In this document: positions 9,305 to 22,548 of the stretch, piece after piece
Numbering within the stretch: position 1 is the stretch's first letter
Layout of the letters: each line of letters starts with the position of its first letter
Assembly: GCA_006503535.1 (NCBI GenBank)
Contig: QYRS01000001.1
Span: 1 to 64,000 of the forward strand
Source: Arthrinium phaeospermum
Taxonomy: Eukaryota > Ascomycota > Sordariomycetes > Amphisphaeriales > Apiosporaceae
Length of the DNA stretch: 64,000 nt
Direction of reading: 5' to 3'
Notes under the pieces: generated by a model
The model's input: the letters and a program-made list of their open reading frames with translations, nothing else
Databases searched by the model: none
What the model was told of the DNA's origin: nothing
Position numbers and translations under genes: made by a program

Positions 9305-12300
9305 CGTGATGTTTTGTTTTGGTGATGGGATGTAGGTAAAAGTTGTTGTTGTTACCTAGAAAGTCACACGAAAAATCCGGGACGAGCTGAGAAATAAGGC
9401 TTTCAAGTTGCCCCTGATGACCTAGTTTCTGTAACAAGCCAAGATATTGACAATATCCGCCTTGGAATCCTTGCGTGGGTCGCGTCGAGATCAGATGTTT
9501 CGGGAGCTGGAATGACGTTGCAGGAAGAGAATAATGCTGGAAATGTAAAAAGTAATGAGTGTGTGGTTTGTGTGTTTGCTGGACGTGTCCGAAATGAGTG
9601 TAACGAAGCCTCCAAATAATATGGTTCCTTCTCTTCTATCGCCGACTGAATTACAAGCGGAATAAAAAGGGAAAGAAAAAAGTCTTGGGAGAGAGAGAGG
9701 TTATGAAAAAGCGGTTGGAGCGAACGAGCGCGGGAGGGCGGACCTTGAAAAAGGGTAGAGCAGACAGAGGCCGCACCCCGAGGGTGGAATAGTGGATATG
9801 CAGGTACAGACACACACGCGCGCGCACACGACGGGATGGGATGGATGGGTGGGCAGCAGGCAAAGAAAGGGGAAGGAAGCTAGGGACCGGGGGCCGATCG
9901 CAGGAACTGGTTGGGCTTGATTGGCCCGGCTGGTCCTGTTTCCCCTACTTTACTAACGTATTCCCGGCCAGGGCAGGCGAGCATAGTTCTTGCATAGGGG
10001 GTTCGAAAGATGGGGACTGGATGGAGGTCACCGTAATCATTTGTGGACTAGCCAGCCCGTCCACACCATGCAACCTGATTTGATGATAGTAGTATTGGCC
10101 CAAGTGGCTGCTACTGCACTCTTGTTCTGCACTCTCGACCGTTTTGGTTTGCCAATAGTAGTATCGCAGAGCCTGTCTTTTGGTATATCCATATCCGTTG
10201 GCCAAATCAAAAGGCCATGGTAGCATTGCAGCTATTGATGCTCCAAGCGGTTGACAGCTACCGGCAAACCACCAGTGCAACTGAATTGACTTTCCATGAG
10301 CCGTGTATTGCGATAGCGGCCAAGGCTGATGCAATCAGCAAAATAGTAAGCCTCGTATTGTTGAAACAATGGAGAGGCATACGTAAGGTCTTCGCTCATC
10401 CTTTCTCGAATCGAAGACACAGATCTCGGTGCTAAGATTGTTATTCTGATCTACAAAGAAGCTGATGATGCCAGCAGCCAGCATCGTGTCAGAAGCAGCC
10501 AGCCAACTCACTCGTCACTCGTCACTCGCCAGCCAGCCAGCCAGCGTTGGAGGAGGCAGTGCAGCGCAGGAAAGAAGGACTGATGCAAGAAACAGTGGTA
10601 CCCCGAGATGAATGTGTTGGACCTCATCTCGTTCCTGAGAGTGCGACCCACCCTCAGCGCGCCATTACGCCAGGGGGGTCTGGCCCTGCTTGCTTGGCAG
10701 CCTTGGCACACCCGATCCAGACCAATCTGCCCTCCCCAGCGGCAATGTCAAGGAGAGGCACAAGAGGACAAGCTCGTCCAAGCCCGTACAAGCAACAGCC
10801 AAGGGTGCTTTTGCTGAGAGAAGCATTGCTTGGTCCTGGGAGATCTTCAACGGTTTGCACGGCGGTTGGGCATGACGCCATTCATGCCTGTCCGATATTC
10901 TGATGGACTATATAAAGATACGACTGCATTTTTTCCAGAACAGCACATACAAGTCAGAATGAGGCTTACTGTGTGTGTGCTGCGTCGGTGTTGCTATTAG
11001 TGTGGTGGTGTGTGTCGCATTTACAAGTGTACAGCGAGCCACAGCAAATTGGATTGATTGATCGGGGTAGCGCCCACCACGTACTGCACCACGGTCATAT
11101 TACTGTACGGTCACAACCACCGCCGCCTAGGACACCGACCACGACGCGACACAGTTCGTTCGATTTAATTGAGATTGATTTGAATGAAACCAAACTTGGC
11201 TGCTGCGACTCCATCCACAATCTATTCACCATCCCGGAAATCTCGCGAGCTAGCGTGCATCCCTATGCCTCAAGCCTTACGCATTGTGTTGTTTTTTGAA
11301 TTGCAGATTGGATGGAGGACTGGATTATAGATTGGCCAACCCTAATATCAGCTTGCGCGTTCTTTTCCATCGTCGCTCCAGAGATCTCGCCCATTCCTCG
11401 CGAGCACAATACCCACTCCATCAAAAAGGAAAAAGGAAATGGCGTCATCACAAGGGAGTGGCTCAGTGGAAGGACCGAAGCTGAGAGATCAGAGATCAGC
11501 AGGAGAAGGGATTTCGATGTTCTGCCCAGTTGCCCAACCGGTCGAGACAGGGAGCCGATCTTGTTTGATTCGGGTCGCTAGGAGCTCAAGTCTTTTTTTG
11601 GCCCGCCCGCCCTCGTCTCAAAAGTCGGACGATCATTCACGTGCCGGCGGCACCTTGGCAGCTTGACACCTGCCAAGCAATTAAGCATCTTCAGAGCACT
11701 GCCTTTCCGCGCCTCCGTCCCTTCAGAAGTTCAGATGCGGCGGCCCCCTTCGTCTCGTCTGCCAATCCGGCCACAACCGGCTGGGTAGCAAGCCGACAGG
11801 GACTCCCGTACCTAAGGTCAATCACCAATCACCTGTCACCAGTGCAGAAGACCAAGGCCCGCCCTCCTTCCATCGTCTGCACAATTTACTGGACCCTGCA
11901 TTTCTCCATCATGACAAAACCCCGTGATCGAACCTGATCAGCATCATTCAGCGACCCCTGACTTTGTAGTAGCATGACCCCAGGCCCAGTAATACGGCGT
12001 CCCAAAGTTCGGCAATCTCGCGCAACAGTGTTGAAAACACACCGCCGGCCATGGTGAAAGACAAAGGTGATTTAGGTAGATTTGGTGGATCGTGGAGAGC
12101 AGCCAACAATTAGTTCAATTGTTGCTGTTTGGTTGTTTGGTTCGGTCGCAAAAGGAAGGCGCAAGGCGCAGGTAGGGCAGGTAGGTGCGGCTTGAATTCA
12201 GTGGAAGTCGCGGGTGGGCTCGAAGTGATTCGCGGTTGCAATTTGATATGTCTTCAATGCCAAGAAAGTGGAAGCTTCCAAAACGTCTTTAACATGTTTG

Positions 12301-15300
12301 TCCATTGAATGCTGTCGCTGGCCCTTCTTATACAAAAAAACGGCCATCTCGTCCATTGCCATCGATTGTCCTCTGACTTGAAATGCCGGCCACCCTCAGC
12401 CTTACCATGATTACGCACGGCGTCATAGTCGCGCAACACGCAGCATGATCTGCTGTGAGTCAGGTCGCGAACCACACAATCCTGCATCCATGGCTTGGTG
12501 GGGGAGCGACGATGACCTCTTGGAAGTTCTTGGAGGAGGGGCTTTCCGATCTCTCATTGGCCCCCTCACGTTCGCTAAGAGGTCGACCAAGCATCTGCCA
12601 TCCTTCGCCTCAGTCACGCCCCAGGCTGCCCAGGGCTTACCTACGAACTGCTGCAGCCTGCTGGTCCAGGATGAGATCACAAATGCTGCCGGGCGGGCAC
12701 CCATCAACTCGACCACTACCACCTACTTATGTAGCTGCCGCCCGTCGCGCCCAGTTACGCCGTATGCGTTTCTGCGACTGACTCGACATTCATAAGAAGG
12801 CGATGCCATCCATCACATTTCTCCACCGCCCGCCGCCGCCCGTCAATCATTTGACATATCCGCTGTTAGTCTCGTCCATTTACGAGATGGACCCCGCATG
12901 ACTCTTCCCGGTCCACCTGGTCCTCCTCGTATTGCCCTTTGGTCTGTCCAGGTCGCCACCGACTCGAGCCGATGCTTGGGAGCAGATTGACTTGACCTCT
13001 CGGCTCGGGCCCGGCGATCTGAACCAGGTCCTCCCGAGGCAGTTGGCAGGTTGGGAGTCAAGGAGTCCAAGACGATGCAACCAAGTAAGGGATTTCAATC
13101 CAGGCAACCTGCATCAAAACCATTAGCAAGCTTCTTCAGCGGTTCAGCGAGCAAGCATCGTTGTTGGACGGGGCCTTCTCCGACGCACCCTCTTGGGGAT
13201 TCCTCGGTGAGCATTAGGTGAGCTTACTATTGCAGACATCACATTGCATCAAGCGACTGCGATGGTGCGCGTCTTGCCAACACGGCTCTGACAGATCGAC
13301 TCGCCCAATCTGGCATCGGAACCTTGCTCGATCATCTCTTTCTTCGACGATCGGGAAAACTTGCGCATGCATGGAAACAGGCCGTCTTTGAGTCCAAGGC
13401 TGCTGGCTTCTGGCTATTGGCTACTGGCTGGTGAATAGTGACAAGTGTGCATGCTACGATCGATATCACTCAATAGCAGGCCATCTATTGCAGGGCATTA
13501 TCCGAATGTCCTACATGCCCAATGTAGGTGAGAGAGCCGATCTTCTTTTGTTCTCTTTCCAAAACTCTCATATTATGCAGGTCTCAGCCGGGCGCACTTC
13601 CCAGTCCTCCTACCGACTGTCGGCTGTCGTGATTGGGCCTGTTGGCGACTGATGAGCCCCCCTGTATCATCTCGAACGCCTCTCGAACGATGTGTCAGAT
13701 CAGCAATCAAGCTAGGTGCCAGCCAAACCAATGAGGCGTCGTCTTCTGGGCCTTTTCATCTGCCGGCTGCGATGGATTGCCTCGAGCCTTGCATTCATTG
13801 CATTTCACCATCTTGGTGATCAACGATCAACGATATGACATCCATTCCTCTGGTTCTCCTCTGGTTCTACACAGGACCGTCGCAACTCCATGTTACACGG
13901 CGTGAGCGTGACAAAGCTCATATCCTGCAAGCCCAGCGTTCGACACCGGTCAGGTCAAGCCATGCGCATCAGGGACTCGAGTACTCAAGTTCACACTGGC
14001 AACTTGAGGGAGGCGGAAGCTTAGTACTGCCGGACAGTATCGATTATCCAACGTGTGAAGAAGATACCTCTCCTGTTTCCCGCTCTCCTCTTCCTGGCCT
14101 TGTTTTCTTTTCGGGGATCTACAATACAGGCCCTTCCCAAACGCCACTCCTAGCCATCTCCCCATATAGCGCTTCTCGTTCGTGCCGGGTTGAAGCCAAG
14201 GTCAGCTTCCTTTTCCGGCTGCCACCGCCAGCCCAGATTTCCCATCAAGCGATGGGTCTATGATCGCCAATATAGCGAAGCGAAGGTGCCACAGCCAGGA
14301 CAAGAGCAGGGCCATGCACCCAGTCATTTCTGGGCCGGATCTAGCTCCGCCAGCGGTATCACGACGACCCCGTGTGCCACTATCACATGTCCAGGGGTTC
14401 GTGCCCCTGCTTGCTGCCCTCTCTGGGTATCACAGGACACAGGCAGCATCGCACAGAGCCTGTTAATCCCAATCGCCTTCTGTTTCCAAGCTCTCGGGTT
14501 CCTGCTAATCACAAAGGCCGGTCACGAAGCTGGAAGCAGGAAGCAGGAAGCTGCACCTTTTTGGAACCAAGGCCGCAGTTCTCCTTTTGGCGACCGTATC
14601 ATCATGCGTGACCTGCACTGCCAAGTGCGGCTTCACACCAACACGCCTTTCTGAGCAAGGACATGTACAGATGAAGCCGACCGGGGAGCGACGGAGGGCC
14701 TAGCCAAATTTAGCCACGGCTCATCGTTCCTTGATCCGAGGATGTAACGGCGCCGAAACCGTTTTCTCGATCAATGTCACATCCGTGCTCGTGCTCGACT
14801 AATGATCCGGCCTGCAACAGACTGTCGGCCTCATGTTAAATACCCAGGGAAGCACAACTCCCTACCTTGCCGTCACACCACACACCCATGCACTGCTTGT
14901 CTATTTCTCCGGGTTCCGATGGCCACGATCAGGAGATTATCCGGCACCGGCCTCTTGGAGCTGATCAGATCACAGAACAGGCCGCGCGAGGCGCCACCTG
15001 AATAGTTCGTGCCCGATATCGACAGGTCACAAAAGTGCTGCCACCCCCCATGTATTGTGCGCGATCCACGACGATGGCCCAGGTGGTGCGCATCACACCT
15101 TGAGCGGAGGCAAGATGGCAGCGGGTCGGGTCGCGCCCATTGCTGGGGAGACTCAATAGTGGCCGTCGACTTATGATAGCACGATGCCTTTATTCGCGGG
15201 CTGCCGGCAGCCTGTCAGCGATTCTCATTCGATGTCTCAATCGCATGTCTTAGATGGTCAGCCAAGTCTGGCCGGCAGAATGGCCGCCACCGCCATCCAC

Positions 15301-16688
15301 GGCCTTTCCACCACCTCGTGCTTGCCATGTGGGCCAACGACCACCACGTGAAAACCACGCATCTCGCGTTCGACACGGCCATGTTTGGCCGAAACCTTTG
15401 GGTTGGACAGGGCCGGGGGTCGAGGGCTATTTCGGGGCGAATGGTTGTCTTCAGCCCCCGAGTGGGTGCCTGTCTGTCTGTCTGTCTTTAGGCAGGTGCA
15501 TCGTGAAGTCGTCGCCTTTGTATCGAGGGGGCTTGTTTCCTTCCTCACAGGCTCCCTCTCGTCCTCTTTCCCTTTTGGTGATTATTGTGTATGCTATCCT
15601 CTTCTCTCCAGGGGGAGGGGAGGGACCGCCCGCCAGATAGTCATGGCACCGAACTGAGTCGCTTTTGGTGTTTCCCATGGTTTCCATGCCCTTTCCTTCG
15701 GATCTCGGAACGGCGCCGTCATTGGACGGACCATAGGCGAAGTGGTTGGGTCGAGCCCATGACTGGAAGGACAAGCCCAAAGATACTGGATTGAAAGAAC
15801 CTCGCCAGGTGGTCCGGGATGTGGAGGATGAGAAACGAGGATGCAAAGATGATCTCGACTATATAAGGGGCGTCGACCAGGGCCGAAGAAGATGACTATT
15901 GGGGCAGTCCCAAACCTTGTTGACGATCATCGGCTGGATAGCCACTTCTGTCGGTGATATTGAGAAGCAGCCTTGTGTCATTTAACGAAGACATTTCCCT
16001 ATTCATCCATATTGCAGATTGCTGCGACGCACCTAGCCGCGTACCTGCTTTATATATGCTCTCGCGTCCATCCAACTCTACCTATCTCCTCGGGCCTCAC
16101 CTCCGCCCTCCAAGGCAGTAAACTAGTCAACCCAGCCAGTTGAGACTCGGCGTTGCTGTTCGACGAGGCCAGAGTCACCTTGGGTCGTATGATATCTTGG
16201 ATACCTTGCGCTCTCAGCTCGAGGAATCGCATGGTGATAGAAGGGAAATCGCATGATCTGACGTATCATTGCGTATCGACGAGAGCGCCTGTAGCTGTCC
16301 TTCTGGCCCAGACTAACGGTACGCCTGTTTCTTTTATGGTACGTTTCTGTGTAGTACTTACCGAATCAGTCACCACGAACATCATTTAGCGAACGACACT
16401 GGGTCCCCCGACGGGAAGCAGAAGCAGCTTACCGCACGCCAATCTGTATCATCTTTAGGTCGAAAGTACCACCCCCCACACAAACGCACCAGGCGCTACC
16501 TCTTCATACATCCTTGGCACCAAGCCGTTATCAGTCCACCTTGGTCGCTGCTACCTGCGCCCCAGCCTGACTCCCGGATCGGCGCTGCCTGCCACGTGGG
16601 TTTCTGGATAGCTGCTGCCTTCCCCCGCCTATTGGCAGCCCTGTACGTACCCTTCCATCGCGTTTCGGAATCGAGGGGAAAGCCAGCC
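9305..16688. other. Gene-poor region, left part
   Basis: No ORF in these 7.4 kb has coding character on either strand. The first 500 bp are the leader and promoter of the GH72 gene and include GA-rich runs near 9665-9705. TATA-like motifs occur at about 10908 (CTATATAAAGAT), 15859 (CTATATAAGG) and 16048 (TTTATATATG), each followed only by very short ORFs. There is a (CTGT)n run at about 15470-15486. Non-coding transcription is possible but unproven. Confidence 0.5.
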
Positions 16689-18437
16689 ATGTGTCTCTAC
16701 TACTATCTACACTACCACCACATCCCACCCTGCATGCGCGACATCGAGTACGCGATCCACTACAACTTCTGCTCGGATGCGACGTACTCGACGTTGGCGG
16801 CGCACTTGAGCTCGACAGGGGAGGAGCAATGTATGTTGACGATTTTCTCCTTCCAAACTCGGCGGGTAATCCTTCCTTTCCTTCGCCTACCCCTGAACTC
16901 GCATGTTTCTGTTCTTTCCCACAAATACACCGAGACGAGTGTTGTTGCTTCTGTGTTCTGCATTTCCCTGTCTTTTGCCCTTACATTCTGCTTTACTTTC
17001 AACAAAAAAGCGACCGAGAAAATTACCAGGTGACGTTGCATTTCCATTACGGAGTTTGTACCACAGAAGAAAGGAAAGAATAGGGGCGTTTTCTAGACCA
17101 GCGATTTGGCTTAAGCCCCCTTTTCGCTAGTCGAGACTACTGTTTCTTTTTCCTGTCATCATCTGAGGCTCACCTGCAACAACGTTGCTTGACCATTGCG
17201 CACACCAAAGTTTGTGAGCCCGTGGCACACCCGCACCCGCGCCGCGCCGCTAAGATGGCGGCGGCTGCAACCTTGCCTCGATTGGGGGCGGGCGACCCAG
17301 TCGGTCGGGTTCTGGTAACATTGCATGCCCAAGTAGCGGGCGGCGTTCTAGAAGGGGCTGGCTGGGGCAGTTGAGTACCGGCTTACATCATAGCAGAGAG
17401 GGAGTCTGGTCTGCTCAGCAGCACCATGATATCATTACCGCTGTCTGTCGCATTCAGTTTCTGGTTGCTGCACTACGTCTTTTTCTTTATCGACTCCCTT
17501 CAACACAGCACATCTCGGGGAAAGTCTGCTCTTGGATACTTATGCTGTACGAGCATTGCCTGTTGCTGCATGATCCAAGACTCAAAACGTCAATCGAAAA
17601 AGCACAACAATATGACCTGGGAACCAGATGCAACAACAATGTTTCTCTGCAAGCGCTCGTCGGGACACACGATTGCTAGCAGGTCATGAGTAAGAGCCAT
17701 CGTACCAGATTGCCTACTTGCAAGTCCTTTCTTTCTGGGACGACAACGGCACAAGTGTGTCTTCATAGTACTTCGTACCTCTCAGCTCTCCTGCCCCTTC
17801 ATTCAGCCGTCGTATGTTCTCGTCTTATCTAACTTGTCCATCGTGCTTGGTTTCTTCAGCCAATCTCGAGTGGACAAGACCAAATGTTCTGGACACCCCC
17901 GAAATTTGCTTTTGCCATGCTCATGTCCGAAACCAGCTTGACTAACGAACGCCTTTCCTTCTCTCTTCAACAGTGGTCCAGCACCCCTGTGAGGCTCTCC
18001 TCTACGGCCCAGACCACCAGCCCCAAGACTACGATCCCGTAACCGGGCAAGCCATCAACCACAGCTCCAACGCCGCCACTGGCAATAATCATAACCACCA
18101 CAGCCACAGCCACAGTCACAATAGCGGCACGACAAGCAGCAGCAACAACTGCAACAGCGGCACCACCAGTACGGCGGGCAGCGAGACCGTCTTCGACTAC
18201 AACGACCCCTGCGCCACGGGCGGCTGCCTCTATTCCCCGGGCTGCGGCAGCGGCCAGTGCCGGCTCGAGCAGCTCGGGGGGCGCTGGGTCTGCTGCCGGT
18301 GCCGCCGCGGAGGGAACTCGTTTCGGTGGTGCGCTCACCCGATGCGCCGGGTCCCCGACACGCTCTGCTACCACACGGTCTGCTTGGGGTGCTGGGCGGA
18401 CCAGGGCGATTCGGGGCAGCAGGGTGGTGGTGCGTAG
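16689..18437 (+). CDS. Cys/His-rich small protein, paralog 1 of 3
   Basis: I do not recognise a named family. Exon 1 (16689-16830) starts MCLYYYLHYHHIPPCMRDIE. A long intron (16831-17973, GTATGT...TCAACAG, 1,143 bp) joins GEEQ to LVQHPCEALLYG, and exon 2 (17974-18437) ends GQQGGGA, giving 201 aa. The middle is a low-complexity His/Ser/Asn tract (HHSHSHSHNSG). The C-terminal half carries CLYSPGCGSGQCRLEQL-GGRWVCCRCRR and CYHTVCLGC. The spacing of Cys and His matches two later genes on the same strand (20879 and 23266): an MC start, a C/H pair, a YC or FC followed by an acidic residue, a PC, then W-x-CC-x-C and a closing H-x2-C-x2-C. The pattern suggests zinc binding (inference). There is no signal peptide or membrane segment. 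The intron is unusually long for this genome. Confidence 0.65.
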
Positions 18438-20878
18438 TTGTGCGATCATCCGCCTATCTACCTTGGCCTTTTTCCTCCTCCTCCTCTTCTTCTTTCCCTG
18501 TTATCTGTTTGTTGGGGCTTTGGTTCTGGTTTCGTTTTTGTTGGGAGATGGCTGGACGGCGGGCTGCAGCGGCGCTCGACAGCTGGACGAGAAGCTGAGA
18601 GGAAGCTGATGAAGGCGAGACTTGGCACGAGATCGAGTGGAGAGCTGTTGGGCGACGATCGATCCATGGATCGTGTGCTCCAGCACCGATAACGGAGGCG
18701 GACGATGAAGGGATGGAATGATACTTGCAGTTTGGATATGGATATTGGTTGGGTTGGTGGTGAGTCAACGGGCTGCCCGAGCAGCTGAAAGATTCCAGGC
18801 TGGGCAACGGTATACGAGGCTATCGATCTGGTGGTGAGCTGACGGCACGAGGTGTGGTCGTACGATTTTGCTTCTTTGGATGACGGAAGCATGTGTGCGC
18901 ACGCCAAAGGAAAAAGAGGGATCGTCAGGCACGCTGAAGATCATGTCGTGCATGGATGGTCACCTGGCGAATCGTCGTCGCCGGAAGCAACCGGCAAAGT
19001 CCCGGCGGCGGTGTATGCGGGCGTGTCTCATCCGTCGTACGGCCATGGTGCCTGGCGATCTAGACCTTTGTCTCCCTCTATCCCCCCCTCTCTCGCAACG
19101 TTTACCCCTTTCGACCAGCTGAGGGAAGATAATGACGGAGATGGTTCCGGGAATCTGGGTCTGGGTATCACAGAAGCGCCGAGTTATCTCGGGCGCATGG
19201 GTCTTAGGTTTCACGGCTAGGAACAGGTGGCTTTGGGCAAGGTTTCTTTCTTTATTATTCGTGGAAGCCGATCTTTCTTGGTATCGTCGGATGGGAAACA
19301 CGAGGATGAATGTATGCGGCTTACGTGTTGTTGCTGCTATTTGGGGGGAGTTTCTACTAGAACCGGGTTTTGTGGCGGGCGGGCGTTACACCAGAAATCT
19401 GATATTCCTTTCTTTTCCTCTGCTTGCTCTCGCAAAAGTCCCGGCCCCCACTCACCACTCGCTCGTGCAGCCTGTACCACCCTGTCTGTCCCTGTGTAGC
19501 CAGCCCTCTCCCAAACCACCGGAACCATCGAAATCTCTGTCAAACCTACACATCAGATGTGTCATAGATCTTGTAAAACTTTGGGAGGTAGAATAGCAAC
19601 ACATTGAGGATAACAACTCGTTCAAATTCGATGGTTGAGAGGGAATCGACGCTGACGAGGTCGCCGATGTTTTGGAGATGGCCAGGCGCAATAGGGTAGG
19701 TAGGACACCGAAAAGCCATGAGGCTCCGATAGTCCCGTCCGGCAGGCTTCGAGGTGGCGCATCTGAACTTTTTCCTCTTTCGACTCGCTCCCAGGTTTTC
19801 AGTTTGCCTTTGACTTCAACATGACCTCATGTCCCTCCTCCTCGTCATCTCTGTACGAGGTCGAGCTGTTGGGAAGTACAGAGATTCTGCACTTGGCCTG
19901 CATAGATCCTCGGCCGCGTGCATGAAGGAGGCTTGCCCCCGTAAGCCCACCCTCACCGCTTCGGGGCGCAGAAACACAATTGGAAGGAGGAGAGGGAGAT
20001 GGGCGATAGGCAGACATTGTCTCCCCTCGGCATGGCGGGGCGGGTGGTTGCAAGTAGGCAATGGAGATCTCCCATGGATCAGACCCATCCCGTCGGGGCT
20101 GATGGGATGGGTGCCTACATTTGACATGGCCGCCTTGCCGGGAATACTACCATACGAACGACTCAACATTCGTGCCCTTGTTGAATGAATGCCTTCTATG
20201 TCTCTGCGCAGATCGGACAAGGAAAACTCTTGCGCGCGCACACACACGTCGTAAGTAGCGGTAGAACCCATGGCTCGACACAAAAACGTGGCAGCCTCGT
20301 TCAATAGAACGGTACCCAGAAAGGCCTCATCCGATCGGCGATCGACGGTTTCCTGCCCTTCCCCTGGGATAGCTACAGGAGAGAGGAAAAAGAAAATGGC
20401 ATACGCGAGATACGAGAAAGAACGAGGTGGAGAGGGGACGAAAACACAGAAAGAGAGAGTGTGAGAGAAGCAGTTTGGTTGGAGTCGAGGAGGTAGGTAG
20501 GCAGAAAACAGAAGATAGATAAAGCATGTTGAATGCCCCTCCAGAGATTGAAGAAGGGAAAGAAGAGTCCTGGATCATGAACGATTATGAAAAGAAAGTG
20601 CTACTAAGACATATCTCCGGCGATCGTTATCTTGAACCTCGCAAGCCCTTTCTAGTAGTGCCTTACTAGTAATCAGGCGATAGCAGCAGCCGCCTGCTAT
20701 CAATCATCACCTCATTGCCGACTCACCAAGGCAGCTCTCATAGTCTGCCTGCCTACCTGCCAAGCGACAAGTCACAAGTCACATACAAGCAAGCCCTACC
20801 CGTTGCATCTTAGCAGAGTTGCATCCCGCGGGGTCACATCGCGTCGCATCACATCATATCATAGTCCTATCAGCAAGC
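18438..20878. other. Gene-poor region between Cys-rich paralogs 1 and 2
   Basis: These 2.4 kb hold no ORF with coding character. A pyrimidine-rich run at about 18465-18500 follows paralog 1. Purine-rich sequence occurs at about 20380-20465. It likely contains the 3' UTR of paralog 1 and the promoter of paralog 2. Confidence 0.45.
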
Positions 20879-21286
20879 ATGTGTACCGAGACGACCTACA
20901 CGCTCCGATGCGAGCACGTCACGACCCGGATAGCGTACTGTCCCGAAGCGACGACCTCTTCTTCTTCTTCCTCAAAGTCTTCTTCATCATCAAGTTCATC
21001 ATCACGCAAGCATCACCACCACAACAAGACGCCCAAGCCCTGCAAGCGCGTGACGCGCACCTCGGTGGCCTACCCGCCGCCGCCCGAGTTCGTGGGGCAG
21101 CAGCCCGTCAAGTGCCCGCTGTCGCCCTGCCCGTTCGAGCAGCGGGGCGGCTACTGGAACTGCTGCTGGTGCGGCAAGGAGTGGAACGACCAGGGCCGGT
21201 GCCGCTGCATCATGATCATTGACCGGCAGGAGTACCGCTGCGAGCACATCTGCTGCGACACGTGCGAGGCCGCCGTCGAGTTATGA
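20879..21286 (+). CDS. Cys/His-rich small protein, paralog 2 of 3
   Basis: A single-exon ORF of 135 aa starting MCTETTYTLRCEHVTTRIAYCPEATT. A Ser tract and a basic HHHH segment (about residues 25-50) precede the conserved core: KPC, then KCPLSPCPFEQRGGYWNCCWCGKEW, GRCRC and CEHICCDTC. The core aligns closely with the gene at 23266 (ECPLQNCLFKQL...WTCCRC) and with exon 2 of the gene at 16689. At least 18 residues are Cys and 7 are His, in clustered C-x2-C type pairs that suggest two or more zinc sites. There is no signal peptide. The function is unknown. The ORF has strong third-position G/C bias through the core, unlike the surrounding non-coding sequence, which supports it being a real gene. 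Confidence 0.72.
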   Translation: MCTETTYTLRCEHVTTRIAYCPEATTSSSSSSKSSSSSSSSSRKHHHHNKTPKPCKRVTRTSVAYPPPPEFVGQQPVKCPLSPCPFEQRGGYWNCCWCGKEWNDQGRCRCIMIIDRQEYRCEHICCDTCEAAVEL

Positions 21287-21957
21287 GGCAGACCGAGTGG
21301 GATGGGATGGACCGGTAAAGGGGAAAGAGACGATTGACGGAGGGCTCAAGGAGGAAGGAGGCAAGAGGTGGGGAGGTGCAAGAGTAGGATCGGTGGCTTG
21401 CCTGCCGGCGGGTCGGGCGTCACGGACGGGCAGGGGGGAGGGGGGAGGATGTGGAAATGGTGTGGGGGGCTGGCTAGAGAGAAGGTGGCTTCGGAAGCAG
21501 GGCCGTCAACTGCACGCACGTAATTGGTGTGCGACTTTTCTTTTGGGTGGCAAGGCTGTATGATTGGGCACCTGCGTGTTCGTATGTAATAAGACGACGG
21601 GGGAGCATTAGCCACAGGACTGGATGGAGAGCGTCATCTTCGTTCAGCTTCTGGACAGGGCTGCTGGATGTCGAAAGCAGAGCCTTGTGTGTGTTTCGCC
21701 CATGTTGAGTTGCAAGGGAGGGAAGAGGGTAAAGGCGGACCGCAAAGTGTACCGGATCAGGATCTGGGGAGACACAGCTTTCCCCGTATCCGCTCGCGAT
21801 AGGCCGCCCAGGCGTGATGGCTTCGAGATGCATGCACGTGTACGAATTAGGAAAATGTATCGATCACATAATCGTGCTTGCAGCAGTATCTGTCATTTGC
21901 TACTGATCCCGCCGACTGCCGATGCGAAGCGGCATCACGCACCGTGAGAGTTGACAG

Positions 21958-21980
21958 GCAGCAGCAGCAGCAGCAGCAGC
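21958..21980. repeat. GCA/CAG trinucleotide repeat
   Basis: Seven to eight uninterrupted GCA units lie in non-coding sequence downstream of Cys-rich paralog 2. Confidence 0.9.
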
Positions 21981-22529
21981 CTCTTTCCCATGGGGCCCGA
22001 TTGGACCAAGAGGGCATTGGCATGCAGGTGGGATTTGGAAGCTAGAAACGGCGGCATGTCCCCGGGAGGGCTGCGGGTAGCGTCGCCCGGAGCTGGCGGG
22101 GCGGATCGTGCCGGATGGTTCTTCATATGCAACCCCACTCCTGACTGCCTGACCCCCCCAGACCCGTCCAAGTTACAGATATGGATGCATTCAGGTTGCA
22201 GGGTGAAAAAGAGGAGAAGGGGGGTAGGGGTGGACAGACAGGAAGGAAGGGGGACGGAGGGAGGGGGGAACAAAAAAGCAAAGAAAGAAAGAAGAAGGAA
22301 GAAGCAAGCAGTCATCATCTCTGACTGCCCAGCCAGACTGCAACCCTTCTTCTTTAATGGGGGTGAAACTAAATTGGCTAAGCGATGCAAGGACTACATA
22401 TGCGGCGTCGATGGCGTAACGTGAGCGATCGTAAAACCAGGTTTCCGGAAATGCGCGTCGTCAGATCGATCCGCCACCTGCATATCTTGTTGGCTGGATC
22501 TGGGGGTCTTGGCTGGCCGGGATGTCGAA

Positions 22530-22548
22530 CCCCCCCCCCCCCCCCCCC
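22530..22548. repeat. Poly-C homopolymer run
   Basis: Nineteen consecutive C residues are followed by TCTCC. Such runs can form i-motif/G-quadruplex structures and are length-unstable in sequencing, so the exact count is uncertain. Confidence 0.9.

Noticed and set aside
7991..9325. 444-codon plus-strand open frame, Gly/Val/Leu-rich
   Set aside because: It is the exact antisense of the GH72 gene. The open frame results from that gene's C/G-ending codons.
10547..10903. 118-codon ORF in the gene desert
   Set aside because: No homology signal, no codon bias, no supporting paralog. Several overlapping frames are equally open.
15470..15486. CTGT tetranucleotide run
   Set aside because: Short microsatellite, common in fungal intergenic DNA. 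No further meaning.
18257..18598. Alternative frame through exon 2 of Cys-rich paralog 1
   Set aside because: The cysteine pattern shared with the other two paralogs exists only in the chosen frame.
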